Origin: Mesorhabditis belari
Taxonomy: Eukaryota > Nematoda > Chromadorea > Rhabditida > Rhabditidae
Length of the DNA: 64,000 nt
NCBI GenBank assembly: GCA_958450365.1
Contig: CAUEEP010000928.1
Coordinates: 1,457,001-1,521,000 of the forward strand
Direction of reading: 5' to 3'
Shown: in pieces, positions 1-11,600 of the stretch
Numbering within the stretch: the stretch's first letter is position 1
Layout of the letters: each line of letters opens with the position of its first letter
Translations under genes and position numbers: made by a program
Notes under the pieces: generated by a model
The model's input: the letters and a program-made list of their open reading frames with translations, nothing else
Database searches by the model: none
What the model was told of the DNA's origin: nothing

Positions 1-296
1 TAGATAGATTAGATAGATAGATTAGATAGATAGATTAGATAGATAGGTTAGATAGATAGGTTAGATAGATAGGTTAGATAGATAGATTAGATAGATAGGT
101 TAGATCGATAGATTAGATAGATAGATTAGATAGATAGGTTAGATCGATAGATTAGATAGATAGGTTAGATCGATAGATTAGATAGATAGATTAGATAGAT
201 AGGTTAGATCGATAGGTTAGATAGATAGATTAGATAGATAGATTAGATAGATAGGTTAGATAGATAGATTAGATCGATAGATTAGATCGATAGATT
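1..296. repeat. GATA-type minisatellite
   Basis: The window opens inside a tandem array of TAGATAGAT and TAGGTTAGATA units with occasional GATCGATAG variants. The array runs to about 296, where unique sequence and then a PTR exon begin, so it probably lies in an intron of that gene. Its left end is outside the window. Confidence 0.95.
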
Positions 297-328
297 TCAT
301 CTCAAGAAACGTTTTATTTTCAATCTAG

Positions 329-3300
329 AGTTTACTGGGCTTTCATGATCAATGGAGTCCTTCAAATCCGGGTCGGTTTGACTAGCGAAAAGCTGTTTAT
401 GGACGATTCTCCACTTCTCACGCTCGTCAAATTCCAATCGGAAGTCATTTTTAAGGAGGGTGGACAGGCAAGTGAATCAAATATTTGACTATTTAATTAG
501 CTGCTTTTTTTTTAGTTAGCTGTTTTTGTAAACAATCCCGGCGATCTTCGACAACCGGAAGCGATTCCCGAGGTGAAAATTGGAAAGATTCGCAAAAGAT
601 TTGACTTTTAATTGTATTAAAGTTGGAAAGAAAGTTATGAGAAAAAGTTTGACTAGAATTTCTTAAAAATGAATCCACCAATTCAGGAAGATCTTCTTCT
701 ATTATTTAAAAGTTGACTCCAAGAAATTACTCGTAAAAAAATGAGTGCAGCTTTTCTTTAAAATTTTAGAGATCTAATTTATGAAAAAAATCAGGGAAGG
801 GTTGATGGGTTGATTTTTGAGAATCTGGGAAATCATTGTGCAAACTTTTTCTACGAACTTCCTTTCCAACCTTCTTTCCAACTTTCTTCCCAACTTTCTT
901 CCCAACTTCCTGTCCAACTTCTTGTCCAACTTCCTTTCCAGCTTCCTTTCCAGCTTCCTTTCCAGCTTCCTTTCCAGCTTCCTTTCCAGCTTCCTTTCCA
1001 GCTTCCTTTCCAGCTTCCTTTCCAACTTCCTGTCCAACTTCTTGTCCAACTTCCTGTCCAACTTCCTTTCCAGCTTCCTTTCCAGCTTCCTTTCCAACTT
1101 CCTGTCCAACTTCCTGTCCAACTTCCTTTCCAGCTTCCTTTCCAACTTCCTGTCCAACTTCCTTTCCAGCTTCCTTTCCAGCTTCCTTTCCAACTTCCTT
1201 TCCAACTTCCTTTCCAGCTTCCTTTCCAACTTCCTGTCCAACTTCCTTTCCAGCTTCCTTTCCAACTTCCTGTCCAACTTCCTGTCCAACTTTCTTCCCA
1301 ACTTTCTTCCCAACTTTCTTCCCAACTTCCTTTCCAACTTTCAATCCCTGACCATATCCATTTCCCAGATAATGCGCCTTTTGACTCGATTCGAGAATGC
1401 GAATCATTCAGTTGGAGCGGTGAGCACGCACATGTGGCTACTTGCATACCTACCGTATATCGGATTACAGGTATGGGAATTTCCTTTTCAGCTACGATCA
1501 TTTCTTTCTAATTTTGTTCAAACGTTTTGCATTCACGAATAGACAAAAATAGAGAAAAATAGACAGAAATAGAGAAAAATAAAGAGAAATAGAGAGAAAA
1601 ATGATCGTAAAATGAAAATATTTTTAAAATGAATTGGTCACGAGGTTTTAAATCATTATAGTATGCCAGAAGAAATCTACTATAGCTGTGTTTGTCTTTT
1701 TTTTTTGTTTTGTTTTTCTGTGCACACTACTCCGCTTTCAGTGAATCGTTTCAAATGCCTTATAGTTAGTTTCACTTAGAATTTCATGTAGTTGTGGAAA
1801 ATGTTTTTAAATTTTAAAAAAAGAACCAAAAAAATGCCGACGCGACCGGGAGTCGAACCCGAATCGTAGAGAAAAGTGCGCTCGCCCGAATCGGCTAGAG
1901 AAAAGTGCGCTCGCACTGCGCCATCTATTCGCCGAGTGGTTTACGCGCGCGCCTCTCAAACGAACGGAAGAGAGAGGTCGCCGATTGGTAGCAAGAGGAG
2001 CAAGAGAATTGGTAGCAAGAGGAGCAAGAGAATTGGTAGCAAGAGCAAGAGAATTGGTAGCAAGAGGAGCAAGAGAATTGGTAGCAAGAGGAGCAAGAGA
2101 ATTGGTAGCAAGAGGAGCAAGAGAATTGGTAGCAAGAGCAAAAGAATTGGTAGCAAGAGGAGTCATCCTCTTGCTACCAATTCTTTTGCTTTTAACTCGA
2201 AAAGTGCTGCCTATAAAACTGAATCCCTCTAAACTTTGCAATTCTCAATACTAATCTCATTCTGACAAAACTGTAATCAAAATTTTTCCATTCAGAGCCA
2301 CGGATCGATTGATTTCCAATATAAATATTTGCCGGATTTCTTTAAACTTCAAGAATATCGACGATGGAGTCATTTTGTGAGTCTTGGTGATCCAAAGTGA
2401 GTATAGAGAAAATTGTTGAAATTATTTGAAACAGGGATTGTTATGAAGAGAAAGCCGAATGTTTACATAAATTCGTTTTCCTTACGGGTTTCCGAGACGC
2501 AGTCACATGGGCTGATCGGTGAGTTGAAAAGATCTCAAAGATTTCAAAGATCTCAAAGTTCTCAAGATTCTGAAAGATCTCAAAATACTCAAATTTTTCT
2601 CCATCCAAATTTCCAGCCTTTCGATTCTAAGTGAATGGCGTGTGATGGCCCGCCAGTATCCACATCTGAATCTCACCATTTACGAGGATTTCAGCACATA
2701 CTCGGATCAGGTACACTACTGGACAATGAAATATGATATTTGAAAAAAGATCGTCACTTTCGCGCGTCTGTAACTCCCTTGTCTTTACCGTCTTTCTAAA
2801 TATTAATATTACCATTGTGTAGCCCTTGAAAAGAGCTTTCAAAAAATGTATAACACTAATAATTTAAACGCAAAGACAAGGGAGTTACAGACGCGCGAAA
2901 GTGACGATCGTTTTTCAAATATCATATTTCATTGTCCAGTACTGTAAAAGCGCAAAACGCTTTCCGCTATCAATGACCGAAATTGCAGCTGCTCTCGATC
3001 GTGCCCGTGACTCAATCGACTGTTGGCGGTGCTCTCATTTGCATGATTGTGATCCTCATCATTTTCACTCCATCGATCATCATGATTCTCACCTCGACAG
3101 CCGCCGTTCTTTCCATAAATCTCGGGGTTTTTGGCGCTCTTCCCTATATGGGAATCGATTTGGATCCAATCTCGATGACAACCACTCTAATGGCCATCGG
3201 TTTCTCGGTCGACTATGTCGCACATATCACTTTCCATTATTATAAAGGGGATTTTGAGGTGAGTTTTTCTTTTTTTTCTTTTGCAATAACAGCGATAAAA

Positions 3301-4181
3301 GTGTACATTTTTGTAGACAAAAAGAGCTCGAATCGAGCACGCGCTTACCTCAATCGCTTGGCCGATGATTCAAGCGGGAGCATCGACAATGTTCGCTGTA
3401 CTTGTGCTGGCTAAAGTTCATGCATACATGGTGGCTGTGTTTGTCAAGGTACTGTAATTGTAGCTTGTAACTTGTACTTTGTGCTCTCAAAAGCCTTTTA
3501 ACTTTACCATTCTGGTAAAGTTAAAAGAGTGTAAGTATGCTAGAAAAGGGTTTCTTTTAAAGAGTAGAAAGTATGTTTTTGACTATGGATTTGATTATAT
3601 TAAGAAATTAGTTTCAAATTAGAAATTAGAAATAAGAAATTAGTTTCAAAGCTGAATCCTTTGTCTAGGTTGTCGTTTTGGTGATCATTCTTGGAATGAT
3701 CCATGGTTTAATCGTTCTTCCTGTTTTATATTCAGCTCTTCCATTCAGCAAACACAAAAAGAGCAAAAGTCGAATGAATACGCCAAGAGGTTTGAAAAAG
3801 AAAAGAAAGAGAGAGAGAGAGAGGAAAGAAAGAGAGAAAGAGAGAGAAAGAAAGAGAGAAAGAGAGAGAGAAAGAAAGAGAGAAAGAAAGAAAGAGGGGG
3901 TCGGACAAAGGTGCACCTTTTTTTTGCGCACCCGACCAAAAGCGCACCTTTTTTTTCGCTGGAAAAAGCCTTAGAAAATGCCGTAGAGCCTTAAAAATGT
4001 TTCCACATAGGGGAATCATATGCGTAGATTCCGAATTTCGACAAATTAGAACTCGCTGACACGTCAAATTTGGGCTAAGAGGCAAAAACTGCGGAAAAGC
4101 GTTAAGTTGCGTAAAAAGCTAAAAAAAAAGGTGCGCTTTTGGTCGGGTGCGCAAAAAAAGGTGCACCTTTGTCCCACGCCC

Positions 4182-4276
<95 letters not shown>

Positions 4277-4431
4277 AAATAGAATGAAGAATAATTTCAG
4301 GATCAATCGGAAACATTCATTCGATTAATATTCGTCCACAATCACAAATTCCCGATGCAGAAGCTGTGGCCGAAACGATGAAAAAGGAGAAAAGAGAAGA
4401 AAATGATCGAAAAGAAAGAAGGGAGGGTTAA
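329..4431 (+). CDS. Patched-related (PTR) transmembrane protein, C-terminal half
   Basis: Visible exons are 329-467, 516-572, 1369-1470, 2296-2396, 2435-2518, 2617-2710, 2989-3258, 3317-3448, 3669-3789 and 4301-4431 (TAA). Phases join throughout and give 409 residues; the 5' exons are outside the window. The first exons encode the second extracellular loop, with GLTSEKLF and [11 protein letters not shown] signatures and [10 protein letters not shown] further on. The 2989-3258 exon carries the permease/SSD-like block [19 protein letters not shown] with the intramembrane Asp of RND-type proteins. More membrane segments follow ([28 protein letters not shown]), then a charged cytosolic tail. Nematode PTR proteins are multi-pass apical proteins linked to cuticle and epithelial function; the substrate is unknown. 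Oddities: the first visible intron uses a GC donor (468-473), and the introns hold minisatellites, foldback elements and a tRNA-like module. The family call is firm; the exact orthologue is not known. Confidence 0.93.
857..1341. repeat. 12-bp minisatellite in PTR intron
   Basis: About forty units of CTTCCTTTCCAG and variants (AACTTCCTGTCC, AACTTTCTTCCC) fill most of the intron 573-1368. Because 12 is a multiple of 3, long stop-free frames run through the array in most frames. They are low-complexity and not genes. The real acceptor follows at 1361-1368. Confidence 0.95.
1836..1935 (-). other. tRNA-like Pol III module with internal duplication
   Basis: On the - strand the segment has an A-box-like TGGCGCAGTGCG and a B box GGGTTCGACTCCC inside a well-paired T arm. 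A segment of about 35 bp (GAGCGCAC then TTTTCTCTA) is present twice between the boxes, so it cannot fold as a normal tRNA. It is best read as a tRNA-derived pseudogene or SINE head. It lies in the PTR intron 1471-2295. Confidence 0.6.
1981..2190. repeat. 24-bp minisatellite ending in a hairpin
   Basis: Units of AATTGGTAGCAAGAGGAGCA with length variants form the array. It ends in a perfect inverted repeat with 25-bp arms, 2137-2161 and 2166-2190, around a 4-base loop. It is intronic in the PTR gene. Confidence 0.9.
2712..2946. mobile_element. Foldback MITE in PTR intron, one end on the 5' splice site
   Basis: Arms of about 75 bp at 2712-2785 and 2870-2946 are near-perfect inverted repeats with ends TACACTACTGGACA and TGTCCAGTACTGTA. 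The terminal TA at 2712-2713 overlaps the intron donor GT at 2711-2712. There is no coding capacity, so it is a non-autonomous TA-target element. Confidence 0.85.
3796..4278. mobile_element. Foldback element flanked by GAAA microsatellites
   Basis: A purine GAAA/GAGA tract (3796-3894) is followed by a foldback element (3895-4182). Its outer arms contain AAAGGTGCACCTTT and GCGCACCCGACCAAAAG, and its inner core is shared with the foldback at 10671-11001. A pure GAAA array (4183-4278) follows. All of it lies in the PTR intron 3790-4300. Confidence 0.85.
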
Positions 4432-4620
4432 TTCTATAATTCTAGAAATTTTCTTGTTAATCTCAAAATCCCCCGATAATTTTCCCCCGAAAACTACGGG
4501 ATAGTTTTATCAATTCAGAATTGCAGTCATTTTTGAAATTTTAAATTATTTTCATTTATTTATCTAAAATAGCTTCAAAATTGAGTAAACGGGTTTATTT
4601 TCAGTCTTTCAATCATTTTA

Positions 4621-5507
4621 TTAAGTGTGTGAAAAAGTAATCCACGTTTTTAGCATTTATGCGGTATCCATTTGTCCAACTTTTTGATAAAATTCATGGC
4701 ATTCAAGCGTTTCCTTACGGTTCACCCATCACAATTTAATGTAAGGCCGATTTCTGAAGAGGTTGAACGAGGGTTTTCGAGAAGACAGCGTCTTATTTGG
4801 TCATCAGAACAGGTCTCAGGGCGACCGCCACGTGGTTCATCTTCTAGGCTTTCACTTCTGAAGAGGTTGAACGAGGGTTTTCGAGAAGACAGTGTCTTAT
4901 TTGGTCATCAGAACAGGTCTCAGGGCGACCGCCACGTGGTTCATCTTCTAGGCTTTCACCTTTGAATCGTCGGAACCAAAACCTAGCGGTATCATCAATA
5001 GCGGCGTCTTCGCCAAACGCATTCCGAATTCGACGTGCAGCCGACGTGCAAATTAGGGTCAAAGTCGGATAAGTGCCTACCCCCCCTAGACATTTGTCTA
5101 GTGGGGGGTAGGCAGATTTTATAGGGGTATCCTCTCTTTTTCGGCCATATCTTCACTTCCAGTTAACCGATCAACTTGTGGTTGTTCTTAAAATGTTCCT
5201 TATAAAATTTCGTACTAGAAATTCACAATGTCCTTAGTACTTAGCAGCCTCCGCAGCTTTCAACCCATTTTTGAACTCATAAAGCAAATTTTGACCGAAT
5301 AACGATACTTGTGTATACCATTTTCAAACTAAAATGAAAGTAGTTTATTGTCGTCCTTTTAACAAAATAAATATATCATTCGAAAGAGGAAAAAATAAGC
5401 TTTTAAACGATATATATATCGTTAACAAAAAATTAAAAATTGTTTAGATATATTTATTTAAACAAAATAAAAATAAAAAAACGTGGATTACTTTTTCACA
5501 CACCTAA
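4621..5507 (-). mobile_element. Mariner-family transposon relic
   Basis: Inverted termini of about 27 bp at 4621-4651 and 5478-5507 read GTGTGTGAAAAAGTAATCC from the outside. An ORF at 4844-5062 (-) encodes part of a mariner/Tc1 transposase N-terminus, with RRIRNAFGED, TARFWFRRFKG and SLEDEPRGGRP. The catalytic DD(E/D) region is missing and stops close the frame, so it is dead. A 104-bp direct tandem duplication (4752-4855 and 4856-4959) lies in the ORF region and breaks the frame. A strong hairpin sits at 5075-5113. It lies between convergent PTR and P450 genes. Confidence 0.85.
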
Positions 5508-5697
5508 TAATTTCGTTTTTATCGAAGAGATTATTTAGACCAAAGTTTGGGAATTTCTTTTTTTCAACGCCGATTTCATTTTTTTTTTTTTTTCCTCGGT
5601 GACATTTCCCCCTTTTTCTTTTGTCATTTCTAAATTCAAATTGCTCAATGTTTATTGTTTATAAAGAACATTTACTAAAGAGTTTTCATAAATTCTA

Positions 5698-8600
5698 TCA
5701 AATTTTCTCGAAAACGGCCTTAAAAGTTTTTGGTTTATAAATGGGAGAATATTTGTTTGTCATTCCTTGTGATCCTTCCATTGGATCGAATGAGAGTTTA
5801 TATCGTTGAAGAAGATTTCCCAAAACCTGAATAAAGAAGAAAAATTATACGATAATTGATGAAAGATTTCGTTTTTATATAATTGGCTATGATTAGAATA
5901 ATCAAATAAGGAATCGGATAAACAGATTGAGATTTTGACAGAAGTCAGCAGCTCTGGCTTTTGACAGAAGTCAGCTCTGGCTTTTGACAGTAGTCAGCTC
6001 TAGCTTTTGACAGTAGTCAGCAGCTCTGGCTTTTGACAGAAGTCAGCTCTGGCTTTTGACAGAAGTCAGCTCTGGCTTTTGACAGAAGACAGCTCTGGCT
6101 TTTGACAGTAGTCAGCTCTGGCTTTTGACAGTAGTCAGCAGCTCTGGCTTTTGACAGAAGTCAGCTCTGGCTTTTGACAGTAGTCAGCAGCTCTGGCTTT
6201 TGACAGTAGTCAGCTCTGGCTTTTGACAATAGTCAGCAGCTCTGGCTTTTGACAGAAGTCAGCTCTGGCTTGACCCTTTTACAGCTTTATGGCCCGAGCA
6301 CTCACCAAATAGAGCTCAGCTCTCGCCAGCGATTCTCCCAAACAAGCTCTCTTTCCAATCCCAAATGGAATCGTCGATTGTTCTTGTAATTTCCCATCAT
6401 TTCCCAAATAACGTTCCGGATTAAACTAAAAATTTCTATCATTTCTTTCCCTTTTTCCCCTTCTCTTATCCACCTCTTGTGGTTGATCAAAAACTCGATC
6501 ATTTTGCATGATAACAGATAATTGAGCTGTTGAAAGTGTTCCCACAGGAATTTCACATCCACCAATGTGACAAGGGCCTAAAATATTCAATCTATTTGGT
6601 TTCCAGTTTTTATATTAACTCTAATATGGCACCACGATGCGAATAGAACGTTTTAATTTTATGGTAAAAGTCTCATGATGGTGGTGACCATGGTGGCTCA
6701 GAAATTTCATGTATTGAGAGTCATAAAATACTAAAACTTCATAAACCCACCATGGTCACCACCACCATCAGGCTTTAAACGTAATAAGCACAAAGGAATA
6801 AACGAGATATATCTCGTTGATATATTAGGTTGATGCAAAAGTCTTTTTCATTTTTTTCGTCTGCCGTTTCAAGCCAACAAATGCACCAATTAAACTACGG
6901 TTGATTTCATTAGAAAAAGCAATTATTTTTCTGCAAAATAACATTAAAACGGGTTTAAAAATATTGAATGCCTGGATTTTCTTGAGAGTATGAAGTCGGG
7001 TAGTCAAAAAGGGCTAACTCGATGACACCTTAGCCTTAGGTTTAGACACCTTAGCTAAAGAAAGCCTATCTTCGTGTCAATAGATAAAAGATAGAGAAAA
7101 CAAAACGTTTGATATTTCGCCAAAATTTCAGAGAAATTCATTCAGCCAATTTTTCCGTAGAGTTTTTTAGAGATTTTTACGAAAAAGGCGTTTTTCACTC
7201 TCGAATTTGCTTGAAAGTGAACCGAAATTCATTTAAAAAGACGGAAATTGAACCAAAAAACACTTTTTTTATAGAGCAAACTATAGATTAATTCGTGAAT
7301 TTGTTACTTTTTAACAGAAGTACGAAAAAAATGAAAAAGACTTTTGCATGAACCTAATATCTCGATTTCATGACTCTCCAATACATGAAATTTGATGACC
7401 CACCATGGTCATCACTACGAGATTTTTGGCATAAAATTAAAACTTCCTACTGACATCGTGGTGCATAATAAACCCTATTAGGATAACTAGAAATTTAAAC
7501 CATACACTTTATTGGTCAGCGTTCCCTTGGAAAAACGGGGTACTTCTTTATAAAAAAAAAAAGCTAGTGAAAAATCTCTTATGTACGACAGATTATCATA
7601 TAATATAGATGAATAAAGTGTTTGGCTAAAAATCTTAGTTTATATATTAACTCTAATATGGCACCACGATGCCAATGCCACGATGCCAATAGAAAGTTTT
7701 AATTTGATGATAAAAGTCTCATGGTGGTGGGTGACGGTGGTGGCTCAGAAATTTCATGTATTGAGAGTCATGAAATCAGGAAAAAAAAGTGACAAAAGAT
7801 TCACTTTCACACCACAACAACCACCAGGAGCCAATTGTGAGACCCTTGAGAACCCTACCCTGTAGATCTCATTTAGTTCAACGATTATTTTTCAAATCCA
7901 TTTTTTTTCCAAAAACTCCGGCTATTTAGTTGATAAACTAAAATAGAATTGAAATTTTTTTAAAGAAACCTGTCGTCACTCTCCACAAATTGACCGAAAG
8001 AATCGAACCGTATCGTTGGATTTCCTGAGTATTTTATATAATTCTTCGATCTTTATGGTTAACGGCCGGGGGTAACGATCATCGGCGTAGGGGGGGAGGC
8101 AATTTTTTGGCCAACTTGCAGCTCATTTTTAAGCACCTTAAACTTATCAGATCGGGAAGTTTTAATAAGATTTAGATAGCTTAGGACGTCAGCTTTCAGA
8201 AAGTATTTGTTTTATCAAAAGTTATGAACATAAATTTATATAAAAACGGGCTGCAAGTTGGTCAAAAATTTGGCTTCCTCCGTTAACCGTAAAGGTCCTA
8301 ATTCTTATTCAAATTCACTCACATTGATCACAGCATTGAGATATGGAGTTTTTGGTCGATCCTTTAAACAAAGAACACGTCCATCACCGGTCACTTCGTT
8401 GATCTATTTGGGAAAGAAAAGAATGCGGTCAAATTCTTCAATTGGATTCTTCAATTCAAAGCAATCTACCGTATTCTCTCTTTTAGTACACCGGTTTACT
8501 ATTTTCGTTTACTATTTTCGTTTTTCTTTCAAATAAACCTCATTCCGACATTTCTCCACAATTTCCGGCCTTGACAACAATTCGTGAAATGCCCATTGAA

Positions 8601-11600
8601 GGGTTGTTGAAGTCGTTTCTTGACCTGAACTCTGTCTTTACACACACACTTCTACACACGCCAAAGGACAGCCTCAAGATTAGATCCAATTGTAACGGTA
8701 AAAGAGAAAGATCCAATTGTAAGGGTAAAAGAGAAAGATCCAATTGTAAGGGTAAAAGAAAAAGATCCAATTGTAACGGTAAAAGAGAAACAGTAAATTT
8801 CAAGGGCATCTTTTAGAAAACGAAACATATAATCTCGAATACAAACCAGCTCCCCAAATATCGACGAGATCTCCCAACAAACCGGCATCACTGAAATGAA
8901 TTCAATTCGAAAAAGAAATCATTTCCATTAAATTCACTCAAAATATCCCGGCTCTCCATTCTCTTTGATTCTTTTTCGTTGTTCAATCAAATAAGCATGA
9001 ACGAAATCGCCGGCTTGTTCCCCCGAAAGTGTCACATCTTGATCGCTGAGCTGCGATCGACTGAAAAATTCAAGATCGTTTCGTTCACAAATTCAAGTTC
9101 ACTTTAAAAAAAAAAAACCCCACATCTTTTGAATATTTTCCATCGAAAACGCTCTGAAAGCGTCGAGAACATTGTAGATGTGGAAATAGCGGCTAAATGG
9201 TTGAATTTTAATTGAGAGAAACGATCTTAACTCTCACTTTTTCAATATTGGCACATATCTCCACCAATCGGTCACAAAGAAATCAATTGGTGACAAATGT
9301 TTGATGAATTTTGCTACCTCATCGCGGATTTCGAAGTAACGGGATTGGTTGGACTGAATTGATTGTAAATGAGAATGCTAAAAGCTTTAAAGCTTTGCTA
9401 GAAGCTATAAACCTTGTGGAGCTTTAGCCTAGCCTCACCTTAGTTTGCATTAGCTAGTAAGACTAGTTAGTAAGAGCTAGTGCATTAGCTAGTAATACTA
9501 GTTAGTAAGAGCTAGTGCATTAGCTAGTAAGACTAGTTAGTAAAAGCTAGTGCATTAGCTAGTAAGACTAGTTAGTAAAAGCTAGTGCATTAGCTAGTAA
9601 GACTAGTTAGTAAAAGCTAGTGCATTAGCTAGTAAGACTAGTTAGTAAAAGCTAGTGCATTAGCTAGTAAGACTAGTTAGTAAAAGCTAGTGCATTAGCT
9701 AGTAATACTAGCTAGTAAGAGCTGACCGAGTACAGGAAAGGCTGGCCAGGTTTACCCATACCCATTGCCCTCAACTCGTACCTCATCAAAGCCATATCCA
9801 TACAGTAAACGATTGATGATCGAAGCGATAAGAAGCTCGGTGAAATCGTCAACCTAAGAAATTTGGAATTTGGTGGACCTTGCTGGAACTAATTAAAATC
9901 AAAATCAGCTCCCATTCCTTGACTAGATCATTTTCAAATTTTCAAATCTTCCTATCATCTTTCAACACTTTGTTAGCCCTTTTGCCCAACTCATTCCTAC
10001 CACAACGGTCGCTTTTCCATCAATCATTCTCTTTTCGATTTCACCAAAATGATAATCGATCTCTGAAATGTTTTTGAAATGCTCATTTCATTCGATCAAA
10101 TTTCATCGCCAAACCATGATAGATCAATTGCTCTTGCAGGGCATTTCCCATTCCAAAATCGCGTAAAGTGTGCAAAATGAAACGTCTGAATAATGAATAA
10201 TGGAATGGATAAACGAAATTTCTTTAATGCATTAATGCATTAACGCGTTAAGTGTTATCAAATGTTCAAATCAAGTTAAAGCCTCATTTCTCATTGTTTT
10301 CGCCCATGATTCTCAACCTGTGTTCAAGCCATTGATCTCCTTCGCTGGACACCACTCCTCTTTGATTTCCCTTTTCATCTAAACAATCCCAATTTACTTT
10401 TTCTTTCTCTTTCTTCATTTCTTATCTCTTTTTGCTGAAATCACAAAAATTTTGCTCTTTTCTGTCTTTTTGAAATTATTCCAAACTGTGAAATCTTCTT
10501 TCTAGTGTCCACTGGCCCGGTTAAGGCTTTAAACTGACCATAAGATGCGGCTCGTGTGAAGAATGGAGTATATCGTCCGATTTGAGTTGTACCCTGAATA
10601 ACACTGTTAAAATTCTACTAAATCATTCACTGAAAGTATGCAATCATTTTGCGTATTGCGTTTTATAAAACGGACAAATGCGACCTTTTTTTTGCTGGAA
10701 AAGGCCTTAGGAAAGGTCGTAGAGCGTCAAAAATGTTTTCATAGAAGGGAATCGTATGCGTAGATTCCGAATTTCGACAAATCAGACCTCGCTGACACGT
10801 CAAATTTGGGCTAAAAGGCAAAAACTGCGGAAAAGCGTTAAGTTGCGTAGTTTTTGCCTTTTAGCTCAAATTTGACGTTTCAGCGAGGTCTGATTTGTCG
10901 AAATTCGGAATCTACGCATACGATTCCCTTCTATGAAAACATTTTTGACGCTCTACGACCTTTCCTAAGGCCTTTTCCAGCAAAAAAGGTCGCATTTGTC
11001 CCACCCCCAAAACGAGTACTCTTTAAAGGGGTTAAAAATGCGAGATCGTTATATACTCGCGAAAATCTGAGAAAACTCAAAATATTCAGCTAGTCAAAAG
11101 AAAATTTAATTTGGCAAAAAGGTTTGACTTTATATAAATTTTGACTCCATCACCATTCTTTTCAGATATTCAGCTAATCAACTTAATATCTTTAAAAACA
11201 TGATTTGTGGCATATTTAAGTGTCTCATGGGACACAATTTTGCTCCTGAATTCGTATTTTTCTCGAAAACTGTCAAACTTTCGTGATTTTCTAATGTCAT
11301 ATCGTGATGAGGGGATCAAAATACGTATATCACGTATCACAGAAACCTGATTCAAGATCTCTATGCGGGATTGCTCCTTTAATCGTAATCCTGTCTCTAG
11401 CTCTTCTCAGTCTTTACACTTTTTTGATCTAATTCCGCAAGAATTCAAAGGAAAAGCTTCAAGATTCGCTAAGGCAATTTATACTATATTCACCTGATTG
11501 ACCATCAATTCTTTGGCCATCTCAAACGTACACAACTGTATAGTGGGATAAGGACCGTACCAAACTGTATGCACCTAAATATATGAGCATTCTTATAGTT

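Noticed and set aside
1..296. Telomeric repeat or chromosome end
   Set aside because: Units are GATA-type; no TTAGGC arrays occur anywhere in the window.
766..1542. Long overlapping open frames on both strands (Val-Gly-Lys-Glu, Phe-Gln-Leu-Pro and similar repeats)
   Set aside because: All come from the 12-bp minisatellite in a PTR intron; real exon 1369-1470 only overlaps their ends.
6825..7007. 60-codon frame conserved in MITE copies 1 and 2 (also 50412-50594)
   Set aside because: It overlaps the terminal repeat, is frameshifted in copy 3 and resembles no transposase.
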